Positions 11,283 through 22,616 of a stretch of DNA of 64,000 nucleotides are shown here, one piece after another (positions within the stretch are counted from its first letter, which is position 1; every line of letters starts with the position of its first letter). The stretch comes from Tolypeutes matacus (Eukaryota > Chordata > Mammalia > Cingulata > Chlamyphoridae), in NCBI GenBank assembly GCA_026826555.1, contig JAKSZT010054334.1:29980447-30044446 (forward strand), read 5' to 3'. The position numbers were made by a program, and so were the translations under genes. The notes under the pieces are model-generated. The model saw only the letters and a program-made list of their open reading frames with translations. It searched no databases and was not told the DNA's origin.

Positions 11283-12188
11283 TGGTTTCCCAGCTGTTAA
11301 AACAAATACCACACAATGGGTTGGCTTAACAATGAGAATATATATTGATTCACTGTTCTGAGGCTAGGACAAGTCCAAACTTAAGCATCAGCAAGGTGAT
11401 GATTTTTCCCAGAAGAGCATGGCGTACTGGGGCTGGCTGCTGGCAATCCCTGGTCCTTGGCTTTTCTGTCACATGGCATTGCACAGAGTGGCATTTTCTC
11501 CTTTCTCTTCCAGGTTCCATTGACTTCCAGCTCCTGCTTCTCCAGTTAGTTTATTTTTAATTAAGCTGCAATAAAAAGAATTAAAGCCCAATGTTTTAGT
11601 AATTTTAGCTGCTCAAGCAAATATCATGCAAAGGAATGGCTTAAACAATGGGTATTTATTAGCTTATGGTTTTGAGGAAAAAGTCCAAGTCAACGCATAA
11701 TCAAGGCAATGCTTTCTCCCCAAATACTGTGAGCATTCTGGGACTGGCTACTAGTGATCCTTGGTCTTTGACTCCTCTGTCACAAGGCAAGGCACATGGT
11801 GGCCTTTCCTGGCTTCCAGTTCTGCTCCAAGTTCTGTTGAATTTTAGTTTCTTACTTCCCACGGTGTTCTCTCTTTATATCTGAATTCCATTCTGCTTAT
11901 AAAGGACTCCAGGACCAGAATTAAGACCCATCTCGATTGAGTGGTCCAGACCTAACTGAAGTAACCTATCAGAATATCCTCACAATGGGTTCACACCCAA
12001 AGGAATGGATTAAGCTTAAGAACATATTTTTCTGGGGTATGTACAGTCCAAAACACCACAACCAACCTCATCGGTTGGGCCACACCTTGACTAAAAAGGT
12101 CAAAAGGTCCTATTTCTTATGGTTCCCACCCAGGAATGGATTAAGAACATGTTTTATGGGGGGGGGGGGTACATTCTTCAAACTACCA
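11283..12188 (-). mobile_element. MST/MaLR-like LTR, outer element of a nested pair
   Basis: Starts tggtttcccagctgttaaaa with ataccacacaatgggttggc, a strong MST-type MaLR 3'-end signature in complement. It resumes at 12061 (ccaacctcatcggttgggcc) and ends caaactaccat. The flanks are tgcct on the left and tgctg on the right, an imperfect 5-bp duplication. The inner LTR at 11592-12060 splits it. A run of 11 G lies at about 12160-12170. Confidence 0.78.
11592..12060 (-). mobile_element. MST/MaLR-like LTR inserted in the LTR at 11283
   Basis: Begins tgttttagtaattttagctg and ends aaacaccaca. Internal blocks (ggcttaaacaatgggtattt, gaggaaaaagtccaagtcaa, ggactggctactagtgatcc) parallel those of the outer element, so the two are related subfamily members. 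Flanks cccaa / accaa are near-matching 5-mers. Confidence 0.78.
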
Positions 12189-12264
12189 TGCTGGTTGAGC
12201 TGTTTTCCAAACATATTCCTAGGAAAAATAGAATGAATAGATGGATAGATTGTTCATATATACA

Positions 12265-12355
12265 AGTGAGGAAAATGAGGCCTGAGATCACACTCAGGGC
12301 AGAACCAAGCCTAAATATTCATCTCCAGGCTCAAATCATTTCCTAATTCACAGAG
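12265..12355 (-). repeat. MIR SINE fragment
   Basis: Reads agtgaggaaaatgaggcctg, agatcacactcagggcagaa, ccaagcctaaatattcatct, the complement of the MIR core. Confidence 0.6.
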
Positions 12356-12670
12356 CGTCTACATGTACACATCCAGGAGGATATGTATGTCAAGGTCCTT
12401 AAGTCTGTGGCCAATTAAAAATGTGCATAAAGAAAAAATCTTCCAGAATTGTAGATATCTAAATAAATCATCATTGTAATTATTTTCAAAGAACAGTATT
12501 GTTTTAAAAAAGCAGTTTTTACATTGAAAAAACCAAGGCTACTCTCACTAAAACTAGTTCTACAATAAAAAGAAATCTTGAATATGTGATTAAATGTGAC
12601 TTAAGTATATAATGACTATGTCTATGTACTTGATATAAATTTTAATCTTAATCTTTAGTTGCGTTTTTTC
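12356..12670. other. Single-copy AT-rich DNA
   Basis: No feature recognised between the MIR and the L1 tail. Confidence 0.4.
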
Positions 12671-15411
12671 CTTTTTTTTTTTTTTTTTTTTTAAAGAAGT
12701 TGTAGGCTTACAGGAAAAGCATGTATAAAATACAGTGTTCCCATTTACTACCCTATTATTATCACTTTTCAAGAGTGTGGTACATTTGTTAAATGTGTTA
12801 CATTTGTTAAAATTCATGAAACAACATTAACTATAGTCCATGGTTTACTTTAGGGCTCACTATTTGTATCATATAATCCTATGGATTATTTTTAAATTGT
12901 TTTTACTAGTTAGATATATACAACCTAAAATTTCCCCTTCTAACCATATTCAAATATATAATTTAGTGCTGTTAATTATGTCCACAACGTTGTGCTACCA
13001 TCACCACCATCCATTACCAAAACTTATATCCATCATCCAAATAGATACTCTGTACAATTTAAGCATTAACTCCTCATTCCCTATTACCCACCCAGCCCCT
13101 GGTAACCAATATTCTAGTTTCTGCCTCTATGAATTTGCCTATGCAATATTTCATATCAGTGAGTTCATACAATATTTGTTCTTTAGGTCTGGTTTATTTC
13201 ACTCAACATCATGTCTTTAATGTTCATCCATGTTGGGGCATGCATCAGAAATGCAGTCCTTTTCACAGTTGGATAATATGCCATTGTATATAGATATACT
13301 ACATTTTATTTGTCCATTCATAAGTTGATAGACACTTGGGGTGCTTCCATCTTTTGGCAACTATGAATAATGCCTATATGAAAATCATTATGCAAATAAA
13401 TGTTTACATCCCTGCTATAAATTCTTTTGGATGCATACCTAGAAGTGGCATTGGTGAGTCATATAGTAATTCTATAATTTTCTGAGGAACCATCAAACTG
13501 TATTCCACAGTGACTACACCATTTTACATCCCCACCAACAATAAATGAGTGCTCCCATTTCTCCACATCCACTCCAACACTTATAATTTTTAATTTTTAA
13601 AATAGTAGCTATTTTAGTGGGTGTGAAATGGTATCTCACTGTGATTTTGATTTACATTCCCTAATGACTAATGCTGTTAAGCATATTTTCATGTGCTTTT
13701 TTGACCATTTATATCTCTTCTTTGGAAAAATGTCTATTTGAGTCTTTTGCCCAATTTTAAATTGGTTCATTTGACTTTTTGTTGTTGAGTTGTAGGATTC
13801 CTTTATATATCCTGGATATTAAACCCTTATAAGATATGTGGCTTGCAAATATTTTTTCTCATTGCATAGGTTGTTTTTTTACTTTCATGATAAAGTCCTT
13901 TGAAGCAAAAAATTCTTAATTTTGAGGAGGTCCCATTTAACTTTTTTCTTTTGTTGCTTGTTCTTTGAGTGTCAAGTCTAAGAAACCATTGCCTAACAAG
14001 GTCATGAAGCTGCTTTTCTGTTTTCATCTAGGAGTTTTAGAGCTCTGGTTCTTATATTTAAGTCTTTGATTCATTCTGAGTTGAATTTTCCATAAGATGG
14101 GAGGTCGGGGTCCTCTATCTTTTCTTCTACAAATGTAGATCCAGTTTTCATAGCATCATTTGTTGAAGAGATTATTCATTGACCCCTTCTCAAAAATCAG
14201 TTGGCCATAAATGTGAGGTTTATTTTGAGCTCTAAACTGTATTCTGTTGTTTTGTATGTCTGTACTTGTGCCAGTACCACGCTGTTTTGATTACTGTGGC
14301 TTTAAAATAAATTTTAAGATTGGGTAATGTGAGTCCTCCAACTTCTTTCTTCTCTTTCAAGATAGTTTTGGCTTTGCAGGGCTCCTTACCCTCCAATATA
14401 AATTTGATGGTTGGATTTTCCATTTCTGCAAAGAAGGCTGTTGGAATTTTTATTTGGGATTGCATTAAATCTGTAAATTACTTTGGGTAGAAATGATATC
14501 TTAACAATATTTAGACTTTCAATCTATGAACACAGAATATCCTTACATTTATTTAGATATTCTTTGATTTCTTACAGCAATGTTTTGTAGTTTTCTGGGT
14601 ACAAGTCTTTTACATCTTAGGTTAGATTTAATCCTAGATATTTGATTCATTTATTTAGTTGCTATTGTAAATGGATATTTTTTTCTTGATTTCTTCTTCC
14701 AATTGTTTATTACTAGTGTATAGAAACACTACTGAGCTAAATCTAGTAAATTTTTCGGGATTTTTTTGTATATAAGAAATGGCATCTGCAAATAGGGAAA
14801 AGTTTTCTTCTTCCTTTCCAATTTGTACGCCTTTTATTTCTTTATCTTGCCTAATTGCTCTGGCAAGAATTTCCAGTGCCATGGTGAATAACAGTGGTGA
14901 CAGTGGGAATCTTTGTCTTGTACCTGACCTTAGAGGGAAAACTTTCAGTCTTTCACTGTTAACCCATTGGTTGTTTAAGAGTACATTGTTTAAATTTTTA
15001 ATTACCACATGTTTGTGAATTTTCCATTTCTCCCTTTGTAACTGAGTTCTCGTTTCATTCCATTGTGGTTGGAGAAGATACACTGTATAACTTCAATATG
15101 TTTTAGTTTATTGAAACTTTTTTAGTGACCTAACCTACGATCTACCTTGTAGAATGATCCATGTGCACTAGAGAAGAATGTGTATTCTGCTGCTGTTGGG
15201 TGAAGTGCCCTATATATGTCTGTAAGGACTACATAGTTCAGAGTACCATTCAAGTCTTCTCTTTCCTTATTGATCTTCTTTCTCGATAGCCTATCCATTA
15301 TTGAAAGTGGTGTATTAAAATCACCTACTATTAATGTAGAATTGTCTATTTTTTCCTATCAAATCTGTCAATAACTGCTTCACATATTTTAGGGCTTTAC
15401 CATTAGGTGCA
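12671..15411 (-). mobile_element. L1 element #3 (L1M-type), 3' part, antisense
   Basis: Poly(T) on the plus strand (about 12672-12692) marks the poly(A) end. The 3'UTR (12695-13370) has old L1M phrases (gctaccatcaccaccatcca, ttgtccattcataagttgat). ORF2 remains follow in antisense. On the minus strand 14655-15083 gives reverse-transcriptase motifs PLSPLLF and LFADA, the latter where the usual box is FADD, and also NNQWVN from the region just after the endonuclease. So about 1 kb of ORF2 between linker and RT palm is missing near 15000. Endonuclease sequence resumes at 15120-15411. The element is interrupted by the LTR at 15412. Confidence 0.85.
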
Positions 15412-16057
15412 TGTCCTGATTTGAGTCTTGTGGATCCCAGAAAATTCTGTTCTTAAGCTAACCCATTCTGGTGCATGTATACCTATTTATGTGGGACCTT
15501 TTGGTTAGATTCAGTAAATGGACCATTTGATTAGATAACATATGATTAGATCACTTCTGTTAATTAGATTTTGGGACCCAGGGTGGGTCCTAATCTTTTT
15601 AGTGGAATTTTATATATATGGAACACAGAGAAAGAGAACTGTAAGCTTTTATGCTGCCATGTGAGAGAGGACTCTAGGATCCTCTACAGCTGCAAAAAGA
15701 TAGAAACCCAGAGAGGCTGGGAAAGATAGTGGAGGCTGGAATCAGAGGAGCAGCCTGAAGCTGAAGAGATGAGGCTTGAGGGAGAGACAAGCCATATGCT
15801 TGATCACCTACAGCTGAGCTTGAGGACATGATGAGCCTGGAAGAGAAGCAGAGACCAGTGCCATTTTGCCTTGCCATGTGGAAGGAGCCCAGGATTGCAG
15901 ACAGCCAAACTTTGATGAGACAGCATCTCTGGCAATGTCTTGATTTGGACATTTTCACAGCTCCAGAACTGTAAGGTTTTACCCTAATAAATACCCATTC
16001 TACAAGCTAATCCATTTCTGGTATTTTTGCATTGGCAGCCTTTAGCAAACTAGGGCA
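15412..16057 (+). mobile_element. MaLR-like LTR, full length, inside L1 #3
   Basis: 646 bp, starts tgtcctgatttgagtcttgt and ends ttagcaaactagggca. Polyadenylation signal in ccctaataaatacccattct near the 3' side. Perfect 5-bp target duplication gtgca at 15407-15411 and 16058-16062. The L1 endonuclease-coding sequence reads through when the LTR is removed. Good reference copy for the family. Confidence 0.92.
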
Positions 16058-16864
16058 GTGCATGTATATTTATAATTTTTATGTCTTCTTGTTGTATTGA
16101 CCCCTTTATCAGAATATAGAGACCATTTTTGTCTCTCCTAACAGTTTTTTATTTAAAAGCCTATTTCATCTGATATTAGTATAACTACCAAAGCTCTCTT
16201 TTTCGTTACTATGTTCACATAAAATTTTTTCCCATCCTTTCACTTTCAGTGTACTTCTATCTTTAAATTTAAGTTTAGTCTCTGGTAAACAGCATGTAAT
16301 TGAGTCATCCCTTTTTAATCATTTTGCCAGTCTTTGCCTTTTGACTGGAGAGTTTAATCTATTCACATTTAAAGTAACTACTGATAATGCAGGACTTTTT
16401 TCTGACACTTTGCTATTTAGTTTTTGTAATCTTATACTTTTTTTAACCGTCATTTCTTTCATTGATGCTTACTTTTGTATTCATCTGGTATTTTTGTATT
16501 GTGCCAAATTGAGTCCCTTTTAATTTCTTTCTGGATATAGTTTACACATATATTTTTTTAACCCTGAGGTTAAAATGTAACATCCTAAATATATAAAATA
16601 ATTTTTATCTGAAAGCAACTTAACTTCAATAGCATACAAATACACTGCTCCTATACCCCTTAGTCCTCCCACCAATTTAGAATTATTATAAATTATAACC
16701 TTGTACATGTTATGCCAATAACCATAAGTTTATCATTACTTCTTATGCATTTGCATTTTAGCTCTTGGAAGAAGTATGAAGTGAAATTACATACCAAAAA
16801 ATACCATACAAGAACCCTGGCATTTACAATTTCCCCACAGAGTTACCTTTATTGGAGGTTATTT
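16058..16864 (-). mobile_element. L1 element #3, 5' part, antisense
   Basis: Continues L1 #3 beyond the LTR. In complement 16058-16400 encodes the start of ORF2 (LNVNRLNSPVKR-like, then KVKGW, with many stops). 16400-16864 is the inter-ORF and ORF1-side sequence typical of old antisense L1 (ttaaaatgtaacatcctaaa, acttaacttcaatagcatac). Ends where L1 #4 begins. Confidence 0.75.
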
Positions 16865-19800
16865 TTCTTTTCTTTTTTTTTTCTTTAAATCAATTTTATT
16901 GATACATATTCATAAAGCATACAACCCATCCAAAGGGTACAATCAGTGATATCTGGTATAATCACATAATTGTGCATTCATCACTCCAATCATTATTAGA
17001 GCATTTTCAGTACTACACTAATAATAATAATTATAATAATTATAATAATAAAAACAAAAAAATAGACAAAAAACTCTATCCCTTAGTTATTACCCCTTAA
17101 TCTCTCTCTGTCTTTCCCCTGCTGTACATAGTTGCTATTCTGTTTCTGTCTCTCTAATTTATCTGTATTTAGATTGAGTCACACAACAGGTAGTACCTTT
17201 TGTCTAGTTTCTTTCACTTAGTGTACTCTCTTTTTTTTACCTTTAATGGAAGATTATTAATATGTTACTATACACTACTATCCATAGTTTGCTTTATTTG
17301 TCTTTGTGCCTGAACTTAACATCTTGTAACATTAATGTGCATTTGTTCAGTTTCAAAGAAAAACAAACTTATATATATAATATTGCCCAAACTCATATTT
17401 CACATGAGGTTTTGCGATGCTATACATTTTTAACTTTCGTTCTAGTAATATACATGGCCTTAGACTTTCCCTTTCAACCACTGTTATACCTATATATTAG
17501 TGCTACTAGTTACAAACACTATGATGTACTTTCACCATTTCTAGTCATTTACAAAGATTTACGAACAACCTTTTTACCAACTTTGCATAAATTAAAACTC
17601 AGCTTCCCATTCTCTAATCTCATTCTATTTTCTGGTGACTTATATTCTAGTTATTAACTCCATGAGTTTATACAATATATTTAGTTCATAATAGTGCAAG
17701 CATATATTATTTGTCCTTTTGTGTCTGACTTGCCTCATTCAACATAAGCTTTGTTGTCATAAGCGTCACGACTTCATTCCATCTTGCATTTCCCTAATCA
17801 CTAGTGATGTTGAACATTTTTTCATGTGGTGTTGTTTTTGTTTTTTTTTTTTTTTGCCATTTGTATTTCTTCTTTGGACAAATGTCTATTCAAGTATTTG
17901 ACCATTTTTTAATTGGGTCATTAATCTTTTTATTTTTGAATTGTAGCATCTCTTTATATATCATGGATATTAAACCCCTATCAGATATGAGATTTCAAAC
18001 ATTTTCTCCCATTGAGTTGGCTGCCTTTTCACCCTTTTGAAAAAGTCCTTTGAGTTGCAAAAGTGTTTAATTTTGAGGTCTCATATATCTATTTTTTCTT
18101 TTGTTGTTCATGCTTTGGGTGTAAGGCCCAAGAAACCACCACCTACCACAAAATCTTGAAGATGTTTCTTTACATTTTCTTCTAGTAATTGTATGGTCCT
18201 CATTTTTATATTTAGGTCTTTGATCAATTTTGAGTTGATTTTGGTATAAAGATTGAGATAGGGATCCTCTTTCATTCTTTTGGTTATGCGTATCTAGTTC
18301 CCCCACACCATTTGTTAAAGAGAATATTTTGTCCCAGTAATGTGTTCTTGGTAGGTTTGTCAAAAGTCAGTTGGCCTTAAAGGTGAGGATCTGTTTCTAG
18401 ACACCCAATTTTATTCCAATGATCAATGTATCTATCTTAATGCCAATACCATGCTGTTTTGAACACTGTAACTTTGTAATATGTTACAAGGTCAGGCAGT
18501 AATAGTCCTCCCACATAGCTCTTCTTTTTTAGGATGTTTTTGGCTATTCAGGGGCCCTTTCCCTTCCAAATAAATTTGGTAATTGCCTTTCCTATTTCTG
18601 TAAAGTAAGCCATTAGAATTTTGATTGGTATTGCATTGAATCTATAAATCAGTTTGGGTAGGATTATCATCTTCATGATATTTAGTCTTCCAATCCATGA
18701 ACATGGAATGTCTTTCCATTTGTTTAGGTCTTCTTTGATTGGAGGTCTTTTTTCTTTATGCCACTTAATGCACTGTCTAGTGTCCTTTCTTTGTCATCTG
18801 AAGAACTCCTTTCAGTGTGCTTGTAATGCAGATCTAGCAGTAATTCTTGGTTTGCAATCATTTTCTCATAGCACTTTAAGTAATTCATCCCAATGCCTTC
18901 TTTGCTACATGGTTTCTGATGAGAAATCTGTACTTAATCTAATTGGGACTCCCTTGTACATAACACATTACTTTTCTCTTACAGCTTTCAGAACTCTCTC
19001 ATTGTCTTTTGTATTTGACAATTTAACTGCTATGTATCTGGGTATATTTCTCTTCAGGTTTATCCTGTTTGGGGTTTGTCGGGCTGCTTGGATGTGCACA
19101 CTCATGTCTTTTTCTAAGTTTGGGAAGATTTCTGTAATTATTTCTTTGAATATTCCTTCTGCCCCCTTCTCTCTTTCTTCTCATTTGGGACTCCCATAAT
19201 GTGTATATTGGTGCACTTTATGATGTCCCCCACATCTCTAAGACTATTTTTGCTTTTTATACTTTTATATTTTGCACTCAACCCGACTCATTTCAATAGT
19301 TTTATCTTCAACTTCACCGATTCTTTCTTCTGCCAGTTCCAATCTGCTGTAGAAACATCCTAGAAATATTTCATTTTAGCTAATTTTGTTTCTCAACTCC
19401 AGTAGTTCCATTTGTTCCTCTTCAAAATTTCCATCTCTTTATTGTGATTCTCACATTGTTAATTCATTGTTTTCCGGAAATCCTTTATTTATTTCCATGT
19501 TTTTCTTTGTCTCCTTAAGCATATTGAAGATCTTTTTTCTTTTTAATGATCTTTGTCCTGTATGTCCACAGTCTGGTTTTCTTCATTGATATTTCCTGGA
19601 TTTTTATTCTCTTCCTTTGTATAGAACATCATTTTCTGGCTCTCTGTCTTGTAATCTTCTGTTGCACATTGTACATTTTAACATTTTAAAATGTTAACCC
19701 TGGGATTTAGTCCCTGAGCTGTCTGTTTCTTGAGTTTTTGTCCAGCTAATGATATGACAGAGAATTTCTTGAGTGCCAGTAGCTAACAAAATCAAACAAA

Positions 19801-20818
19801 CCAATGCAAAAAACAAAAACAACGCCTTTCACAGCCTTTGCATTGGCTGGTGCTATCCTTCAGAGTTCAGCCCTTCTAACAAATATGTCAGCCCAAATGC
19901 AAATGCAAAGTACCGAGTCTTCCATCTTTTTTGAGCCTGTGTCTTGTTCTGGGTTTGTGCTAACTAGTGGCCTTTTGAGTTCCCCTAATTACAGGCATTT
20001 GAATGTCCCCTCTTCTTCCTGGGAAATATACATTTTCCCTCTCCTCTGTGCTCCACCACAGGACTTAAAGAAGGTACATTTTTGCCCTAGGCCACCCAAC
20101 TCAATTGTTTTTTATATCACCTTAGTTGTCCCAAGCTGCTTTCGCCTAGAGGGCAAATTCTGGGAGGGGAAGGGGATTGAGCTGGAAAGGAGTTTTCTAG
20201 TCTTAGCTGAACAGAGGCCAGGAACACATAAAGAGAACCCCAGCCAGCTCCACAATGCTCTGGGGAAGGGTTGAGGGAGAAGCCAGCAAGGGTGCCAGGA
20301 GCTTCTTCTATGGCTCTTTGAAGCTGCATTTTCTTGATTTGGCATTTGCCCAGTAAATGTAGCCCTTTAACTCTTTCTGTAGTTTTGAGAAAGGATATTG
20401 TTTTTAAGACTTTTCTGCCACTTTTGCCCAAGGCAGGTGGAACACTCTCCATCCTCATTGCTGGGTCTCCAGCAATCTGAAGTACCTGATCAAAAGCAGT
20501 GATCAGTGATCAAATCATACATCCCCAGATCTTGGGGAACTAGATATTTATTTTCCACCCTGGCAACTGCAAGCTCAACCAGGAGGCGAGGTTTGGAACA
20601 GTAGCCACTGCAAAGAGAGTGAAATTCATCTGTATTTACTGCAATTTAGCAGCATCTTCCTTCCACCCTTCCCTGGATGCTGCACAGTGTTTTACTCACT
20701 TGCAGAGTTTTAAAATAGATGATTCAGACAGTTCTTGTTCAATTAATAGCTGTTCTGATGGAGGGATTAATTCCTGGAGCTTCCCACTCCACCATCTTCC
20801 CACAATCCTCTCTCCTAT
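16865..20818 (-). mobile_element. L1 element #4, antisense, 5'UTR-ORF1-deleted ORF2-3'UTR
   Basis: The 3' end is at 16865-16920: in complement ...tatcaataaaattgattta plus A-rich tail, the same terminus as L1 #2. 3'UTR about 16900-17790. ORF2 C-terminal part 17790-18745. ORF1 directly abuts at 18746-19800, with ORF1 phrases such as the complement of tctgcccccttctctctttc and ggactcccataatgtgtata. 5'UTR 19800-20818, beginning in complement with ...gattgtgggaagatggtgg, close to the gccaagatggc start motif of mammalian L1. Thus the endonuclease and reverse transcriptase are absent. No long open frame remains. Confidence 0.82.
18067..18363 (-). pseudogene. ORF2 C-terminal remnant of L1 #4
   Basis: A 98-codon open stretch that corresponds to the post-RT part of ORF2 (region before the cysteine-containing C-terminus). 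Catalytic domains lie outside it and are deleted from this element. Confidence 0.65.
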
Positions 20819-22614
20819 AGGTGCATTAATTAAATTAAAGTAATTAATTATTTTTTGTTTAGAGTTGAATTTTAATTAAGGTTTTTTTCTGTTAATACAT
20901 AGTCTAATGAGACTCTTGTATATTTACATGATAGTCTTATTTTAAAAGTTCATCAAAGTGTGTAAAGGATTGCTCCTTGTGAATTATGCTGATCCTTCCA
21001 CATATAAGATGTTTTGTTCATTTGTTCATTTGTTTGCTTTATGGCTGAAGTAAGGCAGGAGTCCATGAGGCCATGAAAGGCAAACAGCAATATATGCTAA
21101 GCAATGAGAAGAAAGAAAAGGTCCTTGATTTTTTATCTGAGAGAAATCATAGTGCCATGCATATTCAGGGTAAATTCTGGTCTCCCAATCAAAATTTAAA
21201 AAGGCAAAACAAAACCCTTTCTAAAATCCTTATTAATTTTAAGGTATATGTTCATCCTGGTAAATTGCATGATCTTCTTTTTTCAGACCTTTTTAAATAT
21301 ACAGGGTCTGCTTGAATGATTGTTCCTATGACAGGGTTAATTACACCCTGATTTTTATTTTAAGGTATGGAAAAGTGTTATCAAGGAAGTTCACATTCTT
21401 GTACCTGTGGGACTCTCAATAACTGCCAGAATCCTCCTTATAAAAATGAGTGAAAGTTGCTAGAACTTCAAGGAGAGTTTTCACAGGCATATTCTCTAGG
21501 AAATGATCCTCTTGCCTGCTTTGACTCATACCTAGACCTATCAGGAGTTTAAGAAGAACAATAATAGATCAACTATTATAGCTCCTTGTTTTTATTTTGG
21601 TTTTGTTTTATTGTTCAAAGAAACTACTCAAAATGAACAAAATAGTTAATCTACATACATTCAAAAGGTTGTTGATGCTATTTTACACAATTTTCACTAA
21701 AAATGTGGTGTCTGTATAAAGAGAGAAAGAAAGAGAGAGCTTGTTACACTGTAAAAGTCCTTTTCTAACCCCATGATCTTGGGAGAACCTCCCTGTTCAT
21801 TAATTCACTTTAGCCTATGAAATGCTTGCTTATAATAATTGAGTTTAGTGGGATTGTTTTCTTTAAAAATTATCCTAAAAAAGCAATAATGTACACAATA
21901 GAGACTTATACATCACATGCTTTCACTTATATCAAAATGCAACTAGCTTTTAGCAAAACTTGAGAACAGGCTAAAAAACTGGGACAAAATGCTGAGCAAT
22001 TGGCATTTATGTGTTCTGTAAATATCACATCTCTTGCCTCAACAATGCAAGTGCCATATGGATTATTATATCTTAGAAAAATTTTGAGCATGCCAAAAAT
22101 ATTCCAAAATTCTTTATTATTTCACAATATTAGTTGGTATGGGATGCCTCATTGAAATATTATTCTATATCTGTGGGAATTACTTAAAATATATACATAA
22201 GATCACTTTTGTTATAAATTTAGAATGTTCTTACAAAAAACATTTCATGATACTACATTTTTAGCCATGAAGAACTAGCACTATTTCTTCCCTATAAATG
22301 TTATATATGTGTTCAAAGCCACTGGGCATTTCATTAAAAATAGTTAACTTGTTATTTAAAATTTTTATTTAAATTTGAGAAACATTTTTGGAGCATATAA
22401 TGCAAGATACATAAAAATTAATAAGGCATGGTCTATAGTTTAAAAGATTTGTAGTATAGTAAAGAAATACACGTAAGAAAAAACATATATTCATATATAT
22501 ATGTGTGTTATATATGTTTATGCTGTATATATGTGTGTGTATATATTTAAATGTAAAAGAACCACAAATACATATGATAAAAGGGCAAAGAAAATGGCAT
22601 AACAAAAAACAATG
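20819..22614. other. Single-copy AT-rich DNA
   Basis: No exon or named repeat recognised. Contains (GTTCATTT)-like short iteration at 21016-21036, a purine run at 21720-21740, and an alternating TA/TG stretch at about 22490-22550. Confidence 0.4.
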
Positions 22615-22616
22615 AG

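Noticed and set aside
18654..19199. A 181-codon plus-strand open frame
   Set aside because: It is the antisense shadow of L1 #4 ORF1; the phrases match antisense L1/HAL1 sequence.
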